From Anaerohalosphaeraceae bacterium (GTDB lineage: Bacteria > Planctomycetota > Phycisphaerae > Sedimentisphaerales > UBA12454), in assembly GCA_021108375.1 (NCBI GenBank), contig JAIORA010000047.1:38476-102475 (forward strand): DNA of 64,000 nt, read 5' to 3'. The position numbers and the translations under genes were made by a program. Below are positions 7,223-16,138 of the stretch, piece after piece (positions within the stretch are counted from its first letter, which is position 1; each line of letters opens with the position of its first letter). Below the pieces are notes generated by a model. The model was not told where the DNA came from, made no database searches, and saw only the letters and a program-made list of their open reading frames with translations.

Positions 7223-9079
7223 TCAGTTTTGCAGTAAAGAGTCGGTAACGCGCAAAATTTCTTCAATAGTTGTCAGGCCGGCAGCAACTTTAGCGATGCC
7301 ATCCTGATATAAAGTCGGAGTGCCGGTCTCTATAAATGCCTTTCTCACGGCTCCTGCGGAACAGTCGCTATTGATAATCGACTTGATTTGGTCGTCTATT
7401 AACATAAATTCGTATATTCCAATCCTGCCGGAATAACCGCTGTTGCGGCACTTGTCGCAGCCTCGGCCGGCAAAGAGGTGGTCGCTGTTTAGGCCAGTCA
7501 AATCGATTTGTTTTTTGAGATTTTCAGGGGCAGTGTAAGGCTCTTTGCAGTTGGGACATATTTTTCTTACCAGCCGTTGGGCGAGAACGGCGTTAAGAGA
7601 GGCGGCTATCAGGTACGGCTCAATGCCAATGTTGACGAGCCTTGTAATGGTGCTGGGCGCATCGTTTGTGTGAAGTGTTGAGAGTACCAGGTGGCCGGTA
7701 AGCGCGGCCTGGACGGCGATTTTGGATGTTTCGCTGTCTCGAATTTCGCCTACCATTATTATATCCGGGTCCTGTCGCAACAGCGACCGCAGAGCTGCGG
7801 AAAAGGTCATTCCCACCCTGTCGTTTACACTAACCTGGTTTGCAAAGGCAAGTTCGTATTCGACGGGGTCTTCAACGGTTGAAACGTTTAGTGTTTTGCC
7901 GTCAACGTTTGCCAGTGCCGAATAAAGTGTGGTACTCTTGCCGCTGCCGGTTGGGCCGGTTACGAGCAGGATTCCGTTTGGCTGGGCAATCTGTTGGGTA
8001 AAGACCGAGACTAAATTCTTTGACATTCCAGAATCGTCAAATCCGCGGAGAATCGACTGGCTGTCGAGAATACGAATGACAACCTTTTCGCCGTGAGTTG
8101 TCGGGAGTATCGAAACTCGAAGGTCTATGCCCCTGCCGCCAACGATTACGGCAATTTTGCCATCCTGCGGCAGACGACGTTCGGATATATCGAGGTTGCT
8201 CATTATTTTTAGTCTCGAAACTATCGCAGGGTGCATATGCGAAGGCGGATTCATATCCTCAAAAAGTACGCCATCAATTCTATAACGGATTTTGGTTTCT
8301 TTGCTCTTTGGCTCAATGTGAATGTCGCTGGCGTTTTCCTTGATTGCGTGGCTAATGAGGTAATTGACGAATTTTATGACGGGCGATTCACCAGCCATCT
8401 TTTCGAGGTCTTCTGTCTGCTTGTCAGATTCTTCGACAACTTCCACGTCATCGCTTATGTCCTGGATAAGGTCGTTAACATCATAATCTAAAGAGTCGCC
8501 CCTTAGCGAGGCACATATTTTTTCGATGTCCTCGGTGCAGGATACTATTATATTAAGCTCAAGGCCTGTTAAGTTTTTGACCTCGTCGAGAATGAAGACA
8601 TTTTCAGGTTCGGAGGTGGCGATTGTTAAGATGCCATCCTCTACCGAAATTGGTAAGATGTGATTTTTGATGATGAAATCCGGTTCGAGCATTCCAAAGG
8701 CTGAGGGTTCGATTTGTTCAAGTTTTATATGGCGGAACTCAAAGCCATACATATGTGCTCTTGCAGCAAGGATGTCCTCGACATCGGCAAAGCCGAGCTT
8801 GAGCAATATCTGAATTGTATCTGTGCCAATGTCCTTTAATTGTTCGCCTCGAACTGTTGAGAGTTCCTCTGGTGTAAGTCTGCCCATTCCCAAAAGCGTT
8901 TCTGCTACGTCGTGGACGTTCAGTTCGTCTGAAGTGTGGGTTTCAGTGGGTGGAGAGTAAAGGGTCGAGAGTCCTGTTATTGGACCAGAGGAATTTTCAC
9001 AAATGTCAAACTTCGCCTCTGGGCGAGCGAGAAATCGGTCTCTAATCTTATTCAGTTTGTCAAATTTTTGTCCAATCAT
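7223..9079 (-). CDS. gspE: assembly ATPase GspE/PilB
   Basis: A 618-residue traffic ATPase. After about 45 variable residues an MshEN-type N-terminal domain (about 55-165) is followed by a PAS-like N2 domain beginning near ASDIHIEPKSKETKIRYRID, and a RecA-like domain with Walker A GPTGSGKSTTL (about 373-383), Walker B DIIMVGEIRD and the His box. The metal-binding CPNC...CDKC tetracysteine of GspE/PilB is near residues 505-545. It energises pseudopilus or pilus extension. Its ATG overlaps the stop of the upstream pilP-like gene by four bases. Confidence 0.92.
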   Translation of the reverse strand: MIGQKFDKLNKIRDRFLARPEAKFDICENSSGPITGLSTLYSPPTETHTSDELNVHDVAETLLGMGRLTPEELSTVRGEQLKDIGTDTIQILLKLGFADVEDILAARAHMYGFEFRHIKLEQIEPSAFGMLEPDFIIKNHILPISVEDGILTIATSEPENVFILDEVKNLTGLELNIIVSCTEDIEKICASLRGDSLDYDVNDLIQDISDDVEVVEESDKQTEDLEKMAGESPVIKFVNYLISHAIKENASDIHIEPKSKETKIRYRIDGVLFEDMNPPSHMHPAIVSRLKIMSNLDISERRLPQDGKIAVIVGGRGIDLRVSILPTTHGEKVVIRILDSQSILRGFDDSGMSKNLVSVFTQQIAQPNGILLVTGPTGSGKSTTLYSALANVDGKTLNVSTVEDPVEYELAFANQVSVNDRVGMTFSAALRSLLRQDPDIIMVGEIRDSETSKIAVQAALTGHLVLSTLHTNDAPSTITRLVNIGIEPYLIAASLNAVLAQRLVRKICPNCKEPYTAPENLKKQIDLTGLNSDHLFAGRGCDKCRNSGYSGRIGIYEFMLIDDQIKSIINSDCSAGAVRKAFIETGTPTLYQDGIAKVAAGLTTIEEILRVTDSLLQN

Positions 9080-9690
9080 TTTGTACTGAACCTCAGGGTA
9101 ACCTCAGAAGTTTCGGATTTTAACGTAACAAATCCCGTGTTTATTTCGACAATTGTCATATCCATAATTTTATCACCCTCATACAGCAGAGAGTCGTTAA
9201 TCATACAGCAGTTGCCGTATTTCGATTCGAGAATGCTCTTGAGCTGAAATTGCCCGGCAGCACTGCCCGCTGTTGGTATGTCGCCTGAATCGGCGGTAGT
9301 TGACGGGAAAGACCACGAGTGCAGAAATGGATTTCTGGCCAGTTGTTTTATTTCGACCTGTTTAAAATCGGTCATCTCATAGAACTTTTTGACCACTTCT
9401 TCCAGCTTGCCCGTTGCTTCGTGCTTCATACCTGTAAGTTTTGCGATTGTCACTTCTATCTGCAATTGCTGGTCAGACATTACGGCGTTTGCGGTAGCTG
9501 GTGTGGATTTTTTATTCATAAACCATATCATAGCAATACCGAAAACAATGACAAAAATAAGAACGAATGTCATACGTTTTACATTCTTTTCTTTTACAGT
9601 TGGTTCGATGCAATCACTGCCTGTGGCAATGTTGCTCTGTCGGTCGCTGCCAAAGTCCGTTTCGTTAATTGGCTCTTTTTGGTGGAGCAA
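9076..9690 (-). CDS. PilP/GspC-like pilus alignment protein (tentative)
   Basis: A 204-residue bitopic protein: a cytoplasmic stretch of about 38 residues, one transmembrane helix (TFVLIFVIVFGIAMIWFM, about 41-58), a periplasmic helical linker, and a C-terminal small beta domain that begins near QLKSILESKYGNCCMINDSLLYEGDKI and ends in alternating short strands. That pattern (binding, start-up, loop-back) recalls the homology-region domain of GspC or the beta domain of PilP, which link the inner-membrane platform to the outer-membrane secretin. Sequence identity with named families is not obvious, so the name rests on fold pattern and position after pilO. Translation probably starts at TTG 9690, six bases after GGAG. 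Confidence 0.5.
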   Translation of the reverse strand: MLHQKEPINETDFGSDRQSNIATGSDCIEPTVKEKNVKRMTFVLIFVIVFGIAMIWFMNKKSTPATANAVMSDQQLQIEVTIAKLTGMKHEATGKLEEVVKKFYEMTDFKQVEIKQLARNPFLHSWSFPSTTADSGDIPTAGSAAGQFQLKSILESKYGNCCMINDSLLYEGDKIMDMTIVEINTGFVTLKSETSEVTLRFSTK

Positions 9691-9727
9691 TTTTATCTCC
9701 GATTAAATTTATTTATTAAAAAAGTTA

Positions 9728-10255
9728 TCAGGAGCTGAAAAATACGCTAATGACAAAATTGGCATGTATTTGTGATGGGTTTTTCTTGTCCTTTTTCAGG
9801 TCAAGCTGTCTCAATCTTATGATTCTCGGCAGTTTTTCAATTTCGATTAAGAAAGAATAAAAGGCGTTGAAATCACCATCAATTTCCATTCTCAAAGGCT
9901 GTTCTATGTAGCCATTACTGTCTTTGGTTCTCAGGGCAGATATTGTGCCGGGTTTTAGTCCTTGTTTTTGCGCGATGAGGGTTATCTGTTCGAGTACTTT
10001 GTGAATCTGGCTTTCGTGAGGCAGACGGCTTTGGAAAAATTCCACAGCTTCTGTAAGAGTGGAAAGCTGCTTGCTTAAGTCCTGTGCCTCTGAAGTGGCC
10101 AGCGAAAGCTCGTTTAGCTTCTGAAGTTTAGTATTTATTTGTTGTCTTTTCTGAACGAGCCTTGCATTTGCGGGCTTTACCATCCAGGCGTAACCCGAAT
10201 ATGCCAAGGTCAACATAAGAACAAATAAAATAAATTTTAGTAAGTTACTTTTCAT
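9728..10255 (-). CDS. pilO: PilO-like pilus assembly protein
   Basis: A 175-residue inner-membrane protein with one N-terminal membrane helix (LLKFILFVLMLTLAYSGYAW), a coiled-coil segment (about 35-85) and a ferredoxin-like domain at the C terminus (LRMEIDGDFNAFYSFLIEIEKLPRI is the PilO family hallmark). It pairs with PilN to form the periplasmic alignment subcomplex. The start overlaps the pilN stop by four bases. Confidence 0.82.
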   Translation of the reverse strand: MKSNLLKFILFVLMLTLAYSGYAWMVKPANARLVQKRQQINTKLQKLNELSLATSEAQDLSKQLSTLTEAVEFFQSRLPHESQIHKVLEQITLIAQKQGLKPGTISALRTKDSNGYIEQPLRMEIDGDFNAFYSFLIEIEKLPRIIRLRQLDLKKDKKNPSQIHANFVISVFFSS

Positions 10256-10968
10256 TTATTCAGCTCTAAATCGTTTCCTCTGCTATTAAAATTTCTATGA
10301 CTGCCTATGTTTTCCACGTCCAGCTTTGTAAGCGTGATATTAGTTTTTAATATCGCAGAAAGCTTAAACTGCCTGTATGTGCCGTTTTTAGTCTCAAATT
10401 CCTTGGAATGTACAAGGCTGACCTCATCGAGCAACATTGAAGAAGTAAGATTCGCTATGTAATCAGCAACCGGGATATCGCTGCTGGCCAGGCCGTGTAT
10501 TTCGAGCATATTTACAAAATCGTCTTTGTTGGCACTTTCAGGGTTGGCTGATTTTAATTTTTCGTATTTGGTTTTATACCGTTTCAGGTCGGCAGAATTT
10601 AATTTTTTCTGCAGCAGTTTGACCTGACTCAGCGAAAGTCCATCGGGCATAGAATTTGTCAAAAGAGCCAAAACAATACTACGAGGCAGAGGCTCAATAA
10701 GCTCGGCAGTTAACAGCGCGGTCTTTATCATCTCCTGACGCTGTCGCTGCAATTGCTCAAGTTGGGCAATCGACTCCTGTGCCTTTGCCAGTCGGATGTC
10801 CACCGCCGCGTCTTCGGTATCAAGTGCCTTTTGGCGTAACTTAAGGAATCCGAACGTACTCAGAAAGGCTGAGACCATCAGTACCAGCAGGCCCATATAG
10901 AGATAATTCGCTCTATTGAACTCCTGCCTTTGAATATAGTCTTCCGGTACAAAATCAATTCCAGCCAT
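10252..10968 (-). CDS. pilN: PilN-like fimbrial assembly protein
   Basis: A 238-residue bitopic protein: a short cytoplasmic tail beginning MAGIDFVPEDY, which resembles the INLLP-type segment of PilN that docks onto PilM, one membrane helix (about 21-42), a long coiled coil (about 45-85) and a periplasmic domain. The tail and context give the assignment. The ATG is preceded by GAGCAAAAAAA, a start context shared with kdgK-like and gnd genes in this window. Confidence 0.75.
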   Translation of the reverse strand: MAGIDFVPEDYIQRQEFNRANYLYMGLLVLMVSAFLSTFGFLKLRQKALDTEDAAVDIRLAKAQESIAQLEQLQRQRQEMIKTALLTAELIEPLPRSIVLALLTNSMPDGLSLSQVKLLQKKLNSADLKRYKTKYEKLKSANPESANKDDFVNMLEIHGLASSDIPVADYIANLTSSMLLDEVSLVHSKEFETKNGTYRQFKLSAILKTNITLTKLDVENIGSHRNFNSRGNDLELNK

Positions 10969-10992
10969 TTTTTTTGCTCTTTTAAATTTGTT

Positions 10993-11979
10993 TTATCGTA
11001 AATTTTTGCCTGCTAAACTCAGTCCGAAAGGAATAGTCCAATCTTCTGTTGAGCATCTTCTGTCGATTCCCTTTTGATATTGATGGTCGTCTGAAACAGC
11101 TTTTAGAATGTCGCCGTAGTGAGCGGGAAGAGACTGCTTTTTAGCTACGGATTCAATACAATCACAAAGTCTCTTATCAGTATTCGAGCTACCGAGAAGA
11201 ATTATTTTTTCGACAACATCATTTCTGCGACTGCTTTGAAAATGCCGAATGCATGCATTGACTTCGGCTGTCAGTTTTTCTCTGCCAGTCTCCTTTTCGA
11301 GGCTGTGCAGGCCGTTTTGTATGGTTCTGGCGAAAAGCACTTTGTTTTGCCTGCATATAACGACATTGCAGTAATTTTCGCAGGCGTTTATAAGTATAAC
11401 GTTTACATCGATATCAGCGCGCCGTCTGCCAAAAAAATTACTGTAACATTCGACCAGTATTGCCGGCCAGATGGTAATTGCTTTAACTTTCAATGAGGCC
11501 TTCTCAAATATAACCAGGTGTTTTTCAACAGTGGATTTTTCAGTTGCCATAACAAGAACATTTTTAGTGTTTTTGTCCGAATGTGTTTGGCTACCGTTCA
11601 GTACGATGTGTTTAACCAGTGCGCCGTCTGCACGAAAAGGAACAATTTTTGCAACTTCCCTCAAAACGACATCCTCGATGTTATCGATGCTTGAGGCCGG
11701 AACTTTAATCTCTCTGGTGAAAACATCGCTGGGGTGGATGGCTGTTACAACGTTTTTCGATTTGAAAGGTGTGGAATCGCACATCGATTTAAGGGTTTCT
11801 ATAGCATTTCTTTGCCATTGGCCGTTATATGGAGTGATGCTGTGAGGCAAGAGTTCAGAGTTGCCAGCGACCAGTTTTACCTGGCCGTGCTCAAAGACAA
11901 GCTGAGACATTCTTATCTTTTCAGGGCCGAGTTCGACACCAATAGGACAGAAATCATTTTTAAATATATCGAAAAACAT
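10993..11979 (-). CDS. pilM: PilM-like actin-fold pilus assembly protein
   Basis: A 328-residue cytoplasmic protein of the PilM/GspL actin-like family: it opens with FCPIGVELGPEKIRMSQL (phosphate-1-like strand pair), contains the KNVVTAIHPSDVFTREIKVP segment typical of PilM near residue 80 and a C-terminal LLGSSNTDK loop. PilM binds the PilN N-terminus and connects the platform to the ATPase. I start it at the ATG 11979, preceded by AAGGGGTG; an upstream in-frame TTG at 12033 would add 18 residues unlike the family. It is the first gene of the nine-gene operon. Confidence 0.8.
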   Translation of the reverse strand: MFFDIFKNDFCPIGVELGPEKIRMSQLVFEHGQVKLVAGNSELLPHSITPYNGQWQRNAIETLKSMCDSTPFKSKNVVTAIHPSDVFTREIKVPASSIDNIEDVVLREVAKIVPFRADGALVKHIVLNGSQTHSDKNTKNVLVMATEKSTVEKHLVIFEKASLKVKAITIWPAILVECYSNFFGRRRADIDVNVILINACENYCNVVICRQNKVLFARTIQNGLHSLEKETGREKLTAEVNACIRHFQSSRRNDVVEKIILLGSSNTDKRLCDCIESVAKKQSLPAHYGDILKAVSDDHQYQKGIDRRCSTEDWTIPFGLSLAGKNLR

Positions 11980-12054
11980 AACACCCCTTCGGTGGTTCTT
12001 TGCCACCGTCGCCTCTTTTAACGTTATCTCCAAAAGAATAGTTCTATCAGCTAA

Positions 12055-12083
12055 AATATAAATAACGAATTGGTGTGAGTCAA
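12055..12083 (-). promoter_or_regulatory. promoter of the pil/gsp operon
   Basis: On the minus strand TTGACT (12083-12078) and TATATT (12060-12055) are separated by 17 bp. The expected start near 12048 gives a leader of about 70 nt before pilM. A 7-bp inverted repeat AGGTCTT/AAGACCT lies just upstream, between this promoter and the end of gpsA (about 12107-12146), and could be a weak gpsA terminator. Confidence 0.55.
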
Positions 12084-12152
12084 ATAGGGTTGGAATAAAG
12101 AACAGGTCTTATAATAAACGATGGTATTGGCGTGAAAAGACCTAATAGGTGG

Positions 12153-13145
12153 CTATTCGGCTTTTAGCTGCCTTGTCATAAGCTGAGCGAGAGCGTTCTC
12201 GACAGTTGTCCCGCTGAACAGGACGGCAAAGACAGCTTCGGTTATCGGCATTTCGATTTCGCATTTTTTAGCAAGCCCGATAACTGATTTGCAGGTAGGC
12301 ACGCCTTCGACAATAGAGGCATTGGCTTTTAGCGCATCTGCGCAACTCATACCTGCACCAATTCTCTGGCCAAAAGCGCGATTGCGTCCCTTAGGAGAAA
12401 TGCAGGTGGTTACTAAATCGCCAAGTCCACTCAGGCCTGCAAAGGTGTTTTGCATTGCTCCCATTGCTATGCCGAGCCTGGTGATTTCGGCAAGGCCCCG
12501 CGAAAGCAGAGCGGCTTTTGCGTTGTCGCCTGCTCCGATGCCATCTAATATGCCAGCAGCGATAGCGATGATGTTTTTCAGTGCGCCCGCAAGCTCGACA
12601 CCGATTATATCAGTATTCCTATAGACCCTGAATGTGCTGGTGTTAAAGGCCTGCTGGACAGCCTCGGCGATTGTTTCATCGTTACAGGCGGCAGTTGCGG
12701 TAGCAGGGAGTTTGCGGGCCAACTCATCGGCAATAGTCGGGCCGGAAAGCGAGACGGCTTTGACGGGGGCTTCCATAACATCAGCGAGAATCTGGCTTGG
12801 CCGAAGCAGTGTGTTGTTTTCGATGCCCTTTGTTACAGAAACTATCGGGATATTAGCATCGGTAAATGGTTTGAGTCTTTGCCAGATACTGCGCATAAAC
12901 TGGCAAGGCGTAGCAGATATAATCATATTGGCATCAGCTAAAATTTTTGAATCGTCCGGCTCAAAAATAAGGTTTTTTGGCAGAGGGTAACCCGGCAAAA
13001 ATTTATAATTTTCGCCTTTGGCTTTCATTTCCAAAAGCTGCTCAGAATCATAGCCCCACATTTTTACGGAAAAATTCTTTTCGCAAAGCAACATTGCACA
13101 TATCGTACCCATTGCCCCGTCGCCTATGATTGATATATTTTTCAT
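12153..13145 (-). CDS. gpsA: NAD(P)-dependent glycerol-3-phosphate dehydrogenase
   Basis: A 330-residue enzyme reducing dihydroxyacetone phosphate to sn-glycerol-3-phosphate for phospholipid synthesis. The N-terminal dinucleotide-binding motif GDGAMGT (residues 7-13) is a GxGxxG variant, and the family motif VSVTKGIE and the catalytic-lysine region ELAGALKNIIAIAAGILDG are present, with GLGDLVTTC downstream. The ATG at 13145 gives the standard MKNISIIGDGAMG start; an upstream ATG at 13181 is less likely. It follows hflX by 42 bp. Confidence 0.95.
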   Translation of the reverse strand: MKNISIIGDGAMGTICAMLLCEKNFSVKMWGYDSEQLLEMKAKGENYKFLPGYPLPKNLIFEPDDSKILADANMIISATPCQFMRSIWQRLKPFTDANIPIVSVTKGIENNTLLRPSQILADVMEAPVKAVSLSGPTIADELARKLPATATAACNDETIAEAVQQAFNTSTFRVYRNTDIIGVELAGALKNIIAIAAGILDGIGAGDNAKAALLSRGLAEITRLGIAMGAMQNTFAGLSGLGDLVTTCISPKGRNRAFGQRIGAGMSCADALKANASIVEGVPTCKSVIGLAKKCEIEMPITEAVFAVLFSGTTVENALAQLMTRQLKAE

Positions 13146-13187
13146 AGCCGATATTTGAACACAGACGTACAGAAAATGCAATCAAAA

Positions 13188-14501
13188 TCACACAGCTTCT
13201 ATTTTTCCGCAGCCCAGGCTTTTGAGTTGTGCCAGCGTGTTACTGGTAAGCCTGGTATGTATAACAACGTGGTTTTCGAGGTATTGCTGGTCTATGATTT
13301 CAGTGTTGGCTGCGAGGAAACTCTGGACCTTGCCGTCAGAAATGTCCAGCGTAACTTTATAAACAGATTCGTTACCGCCATATATTTGGGCTACATTTTC
13401 GCAGAGAATATCAAGATTCATACCCGTTTTTGCGGAAATGCAGATTGCATCGGGGTAAATCGTTTGCAGGGTTTCCAACTGCGATTGACTGTTTACCGCA
13501 TCAGCTTTGTTTAGAACCACGAGCATCGGATGCTGACTGCAATCAATTTCGTCGAGAACGCTCATCGCGTTTTCGGCCTGGCTGATTGCCTCAGGACTGG
13601 AAACGTCAATGACGTGCAAAAGCAAATCGGCGTTGACTGCCTCTTCAAGCGTGGCTTTGAAAGAAGCGACAAGCTGGTGGGGCAATTTTCTGACAAAGCC
13701 AACGGTGTCGCTGAGAAGTACTGCTTTGCCTCCTTCAAGCTGCCATTTTCTTGTGCGCGTGTCGAGTGTTGCAAAGAGCCTGTCCTCAACATAAACGTCA
13801 GCACCGGTGAGGGTGTTCATCAGCGTGCTTTTTCCGGCATTGGTGTAGCCGACAAGACATATTTTGAATGAAGAACTGCGGGCATCTATTTCCCGCATTT
13901 TTCTTTTGTCCAGTGCGGTGAGTTGGCGTTTCAGGTCTGTGATTCTTTTCGAGACAAGTCGGCGGTCTATTTCGAGCTGCTTTTCGCCGGTACCCCTGGT
14001 TCCAATTCCGCCCACAGCTCCGGCGGCAGTGCCTCCTCCCGCACCAGCAACGGAATCGAGGTGCGACCACATCCTTGTAAGGCGTGGATATGTGTATTCA
14101 AGCTGGGCAAGCTCGACCTGTAATTTGGCCTGGGCGGTTCTGGCTCTGGAAGCGAAAATGTCGAGTATCAATTCACTGCGGTCGATAACTTTGATTTCTA
14201 TTATTTTTTCGAGTTCGCGAATTTGGCCAGGCGACAAATCGTTATCAAAAATCACAACGTCTGCTTCAAAATCTTCGACTCGGTCCCATAGCATTTTGGC
14301 TTTGCCGGGGCCTATATAAGTAGCGGCGTGAATCCTGTTGAGCTTTTGCTGAAAGCGGTCAACTACCATTGCTCCGGCACTTTCTGCCAGGGCTGTCAGC
14401 TCGGCGAGATTGTCGTTAAACTCCTTATTTTTCTTAAGGAAGGCACCAACAAGAATCGCCCGCTCGGCATCTACTTTTGTATGCTCTCTAAAATTTTCCA
14501 A
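13188..14501 (-). CDS. hflX: ribosome-associated GTPase HflX
   Basis: A 437-residue Obg-HflX GTPase that splits or rescues stalled ribosomes under stress. The N-terminal HflX domain has the THATYIGPGK-type segment (AATYIGPGKAKML) and FDNDLSPGQIRELE, then a glycine-rich linker (GAGGGTAAGAVGGIGTRG) and the arginine-rich helix. The GTPase domain has G1 GYTNAGKST (about 215-223), the DTVGFVRKLPHQLV G3 region and NKAD. Translation seems to start at TTG (14501) after AGGA. The promoter carries an inverted repeat in its spacer. Confidence 0.93.
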   Translation of the reverse strand: MENFREHTKVDAERAILVGAFLKKNKEFNDNLAELTALAESAGAMVVDRFQQKLNRIHAATYIGPGKAKMLWDRVEDFEADVVIFDNDLSPGQIRELEKIIEIKVIDRSELILDIFASRARTAQAKLQVELAQLEYTYPRLTRMWSHLDSVAGAGGGTAAGAVGGIGTRGTGEKQLEIDRRLVSKRITDLKRQLTALDKRKMREIDARSSSFKICLVGYTNAGKSTLMNTLTGADVYVEDRLFATLDTRTRKWQLEGGKAVLLSDTVGFVRKLPHQLVASFKATLEEAVNADLLLHVIDVSSPEAISQAENAMSVLDEIDCSQHPMLVVLNKADAVNSQSQLETLQTIYPDAICISAKTGMNLDILCENVAQIYGGNESVYKVTLDISDGKVQSFLAANTEIIDQQYLENHVVIHTRLTSNTLAQLKSLGCGKIEAV

Positions 14502-14538
14502 ATAATCCTAATCCTGTTATAACTAAATGCAAACCCTT

Positions 14539-14567
14539 ATTATATCCTGTTTATAGCAGGATTTCAA
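14539..14567 (-). promoter_or_regulatory. hflX promoter with an inverted repeat in the spacer
   Basis: On the minus strand TTGAAA (14567-14562) and TATAAT (14544-14539) are separated by 17 bp. The spacer is occupied by ATCCTG-ctataaa-CAGGAT, a perfect 6-bp inverted repeat that touches the -10 box, a possible operator. A further CAGGATTA occurs downstream. Confidence 0.6.
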
Positions 14568-14577
14568 TGAGACATAA

Positions 14578-14604
14578 AAAAAGCCCCGATGTTTTGGGGC
14601 TTTT
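14578..14604 (-). terminator. intrinsic terminator of the gnd operon
   Basis: AAGCCCC (14581-14587) pairs with GGGGCTT (14596-14602) and on the minus strand the stem is followed by seven T. It sits 27 bp after the gnd stop and immediately before the hflX promoter. T residues on the other side could make it weakly bidirectional. Confidence 0.85.
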
Positions 14605-14630
14605 CGTATATTTAACAACTCATCATAGGA

Positions 14631-16082
14631 TCAAACAACATAGGCAGAGGCACTTGTTGAGCCGCCTCGGCCTGTCCAGTTAGTGTGGAAGAACTCGCCG
14701 CGAGGTTTGTCAAGACGTTCGTAAGTGTGAGCGCCGAAGTAATCACGCTGAGCCTGAAGCAGATTTGCCGGCAGACGCTCGGTGCGGTAGCCATCATAAT
14801 AGGCCAGCGCGGCACTGATAGTCGGAACAGGTATGCCCAACTCAACCGCAGAAATAACAACTTTTCGCCAAGCCTGGACAGCGTTTTCGACTGCGTCTTT
14901 GAAGAACGGGTCGAGCAGCAGGTTAACCATATCAGGATTCTTGTCGAAGGCTTCCTTTATTTTGCCGAGGAATACCGAACGAATAATGCAGCCGCCCCGC
15001 CACATCAGCGCGATTCCGCCATAGTTAAGGTCCCAGTTGTTTTCTTGTGCAGCGGCACGCATAAGCTGATAGCCCTGTGCGTAGCTGACAATCTTCGAAG
15101 CGTAAAGAGCTTTGCGGAGGTTCTCTATCATAGCTTTTTTATCGCCGGAGAATTTTTTGTCGGGGCCAGTAAGAATTTTTGAAGCTGCAACACGTTCGTC
15201 CTTGAGAGAAGAAAGGCATCTTGCGAAAACGGCCTCACCAATAAGTGTTAGCGGCTGGCCGAGGTCGAGAGCCGAAATAGCAGTCCATTTGCCAGTACCC
15301 TTTTGGCCGGCAGTATCGAGAATTAAATCCACAACTTCGTTGCCGTCTTCGTCTTTGTAGCCAAGAATGTCGCGGGTGATTTCGATAAGGTAGGAATCAA
15401 GTTCGCCAGCGTTCCAGTCGGTGAGGACTTCGTGCATCTCGGTATTTGTCATTCCCAGGCCCTGACTCATCATCTGATATGTTTCGCAAATCATCTGCAT
15501 ATCGCCATACTCAATGCCGTTGTGAACCATTTTTACGAAATGGCCTGCACCACCCTGTCCGACCCAGTCGCAGCAGGGTTCGCCAGTATCAGTGTGAGCA
15601 GAAATTTTTTGGAAGATAGGCTTGACCGCCTCCCACGCAGCGGGTGAGCCGCCAGGCATAATCGATGGGCCCAGCAAAGCACCTTCTTCGCCACCAGAGA
15701 CACCGGTACCAATATAGAGCTTGCCTTTGCTCTCGATGTATTCAGTTCTTCTAATGGTGTCTGGGAAATGGCTGTTGCCACCATCGATGATAATGTCGCC
15801 ATCGTCAAGATGCGGCAGTACCTGCTCGATGAAAGCATCGACTGCACCGCCAGCTTTGACCATCAGCATTATTTTACGTGGACTTGCCAGCGAAGCGCAA
15901 AACTCTTCGACTGATTTGCAGCCGATTATGTTTTTGTCCTTTGCTCTGCCGTTCATAAAATTATCTACTTTTGAGACGGTACGATTAAAACAAGCGACTG
16001 TAAAACCTTTGCTTTCCATATTAAGGATGAGGTTTTCACCCATAACCGCCAGACCTACAATACCTATATCTGCTTTTGACAT
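14631..16082 (-). CDS. gnd: 6-phosphogluconate dehydrogenase (decarboxylating)
   Basis: A 483-residue enzyme of the oxidative pentose phosphate pathway converting 6-phosphogluconate to ribulose-5-phosphate, CO2 and NADPH. Visible are the dinucleotide motif GLAVMGENL (about 8-16), FNRTVSKVD, the signature DGGNSHFPDT, GVSGGEEGA, the catalytic lysine region HFVKMVHNGIEYGDMQ and the C-terminal HTNWTGRGG. The start at 16082 is chosen over 16097 because GGAGAGC lies seven bases upstream. It is the last gene of a HAD-LarA-PfkB-gnd run. pgl is elsewhere in this window (55.7 kb). Confidence 0.96.
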   Translation of the reverse strand: MSKADIGIVGLAVMGENLILNMESKGFTVACFNRTVSKVDNFMNGRAKDKNIIGCKSVEEFCASLASPRKIMLMVKAGGAVDAFIEQVLPHLDDGDIIIDGGNSHFPDTIRRTEYIESKGKLYIGTGVSGGEEGALLGPSIMPGGSPAAWEAVKPIFQKISAHTDTGEPCCDWVGQGGAGHFVKMVHNGIEYGDMQMICETYQMMSQGLGMTNTEMHEVLTDWNAGELDSYLIEITRDILGYKDEDGNEVVDLILDTAGQKGTGKWTAISALDLGQPLTLIGEAVFARCLSSLKDERVAASKILTGPDKKFSGDKKAMIENLRKALYASKIVSYAQGYQLMRAAAQENNWDLNYGGIALMWRGGCIIRSVFLGKIKEAFDKNPDMVNLLLDPFFKDAVENAVQAWRKVVISAVELGIPVPTISAALAYYDGYRTERLPANLLQAQRDYFGAHTYERLDKPRGEFFHTNWTGRGGSTSASAYVV

Positions 16083-16138
16083 TTTTTTGCTCTCCATATT
16101 GTTTAAATAAATTTTTCGTATTACAGTTTAAGGGACTC

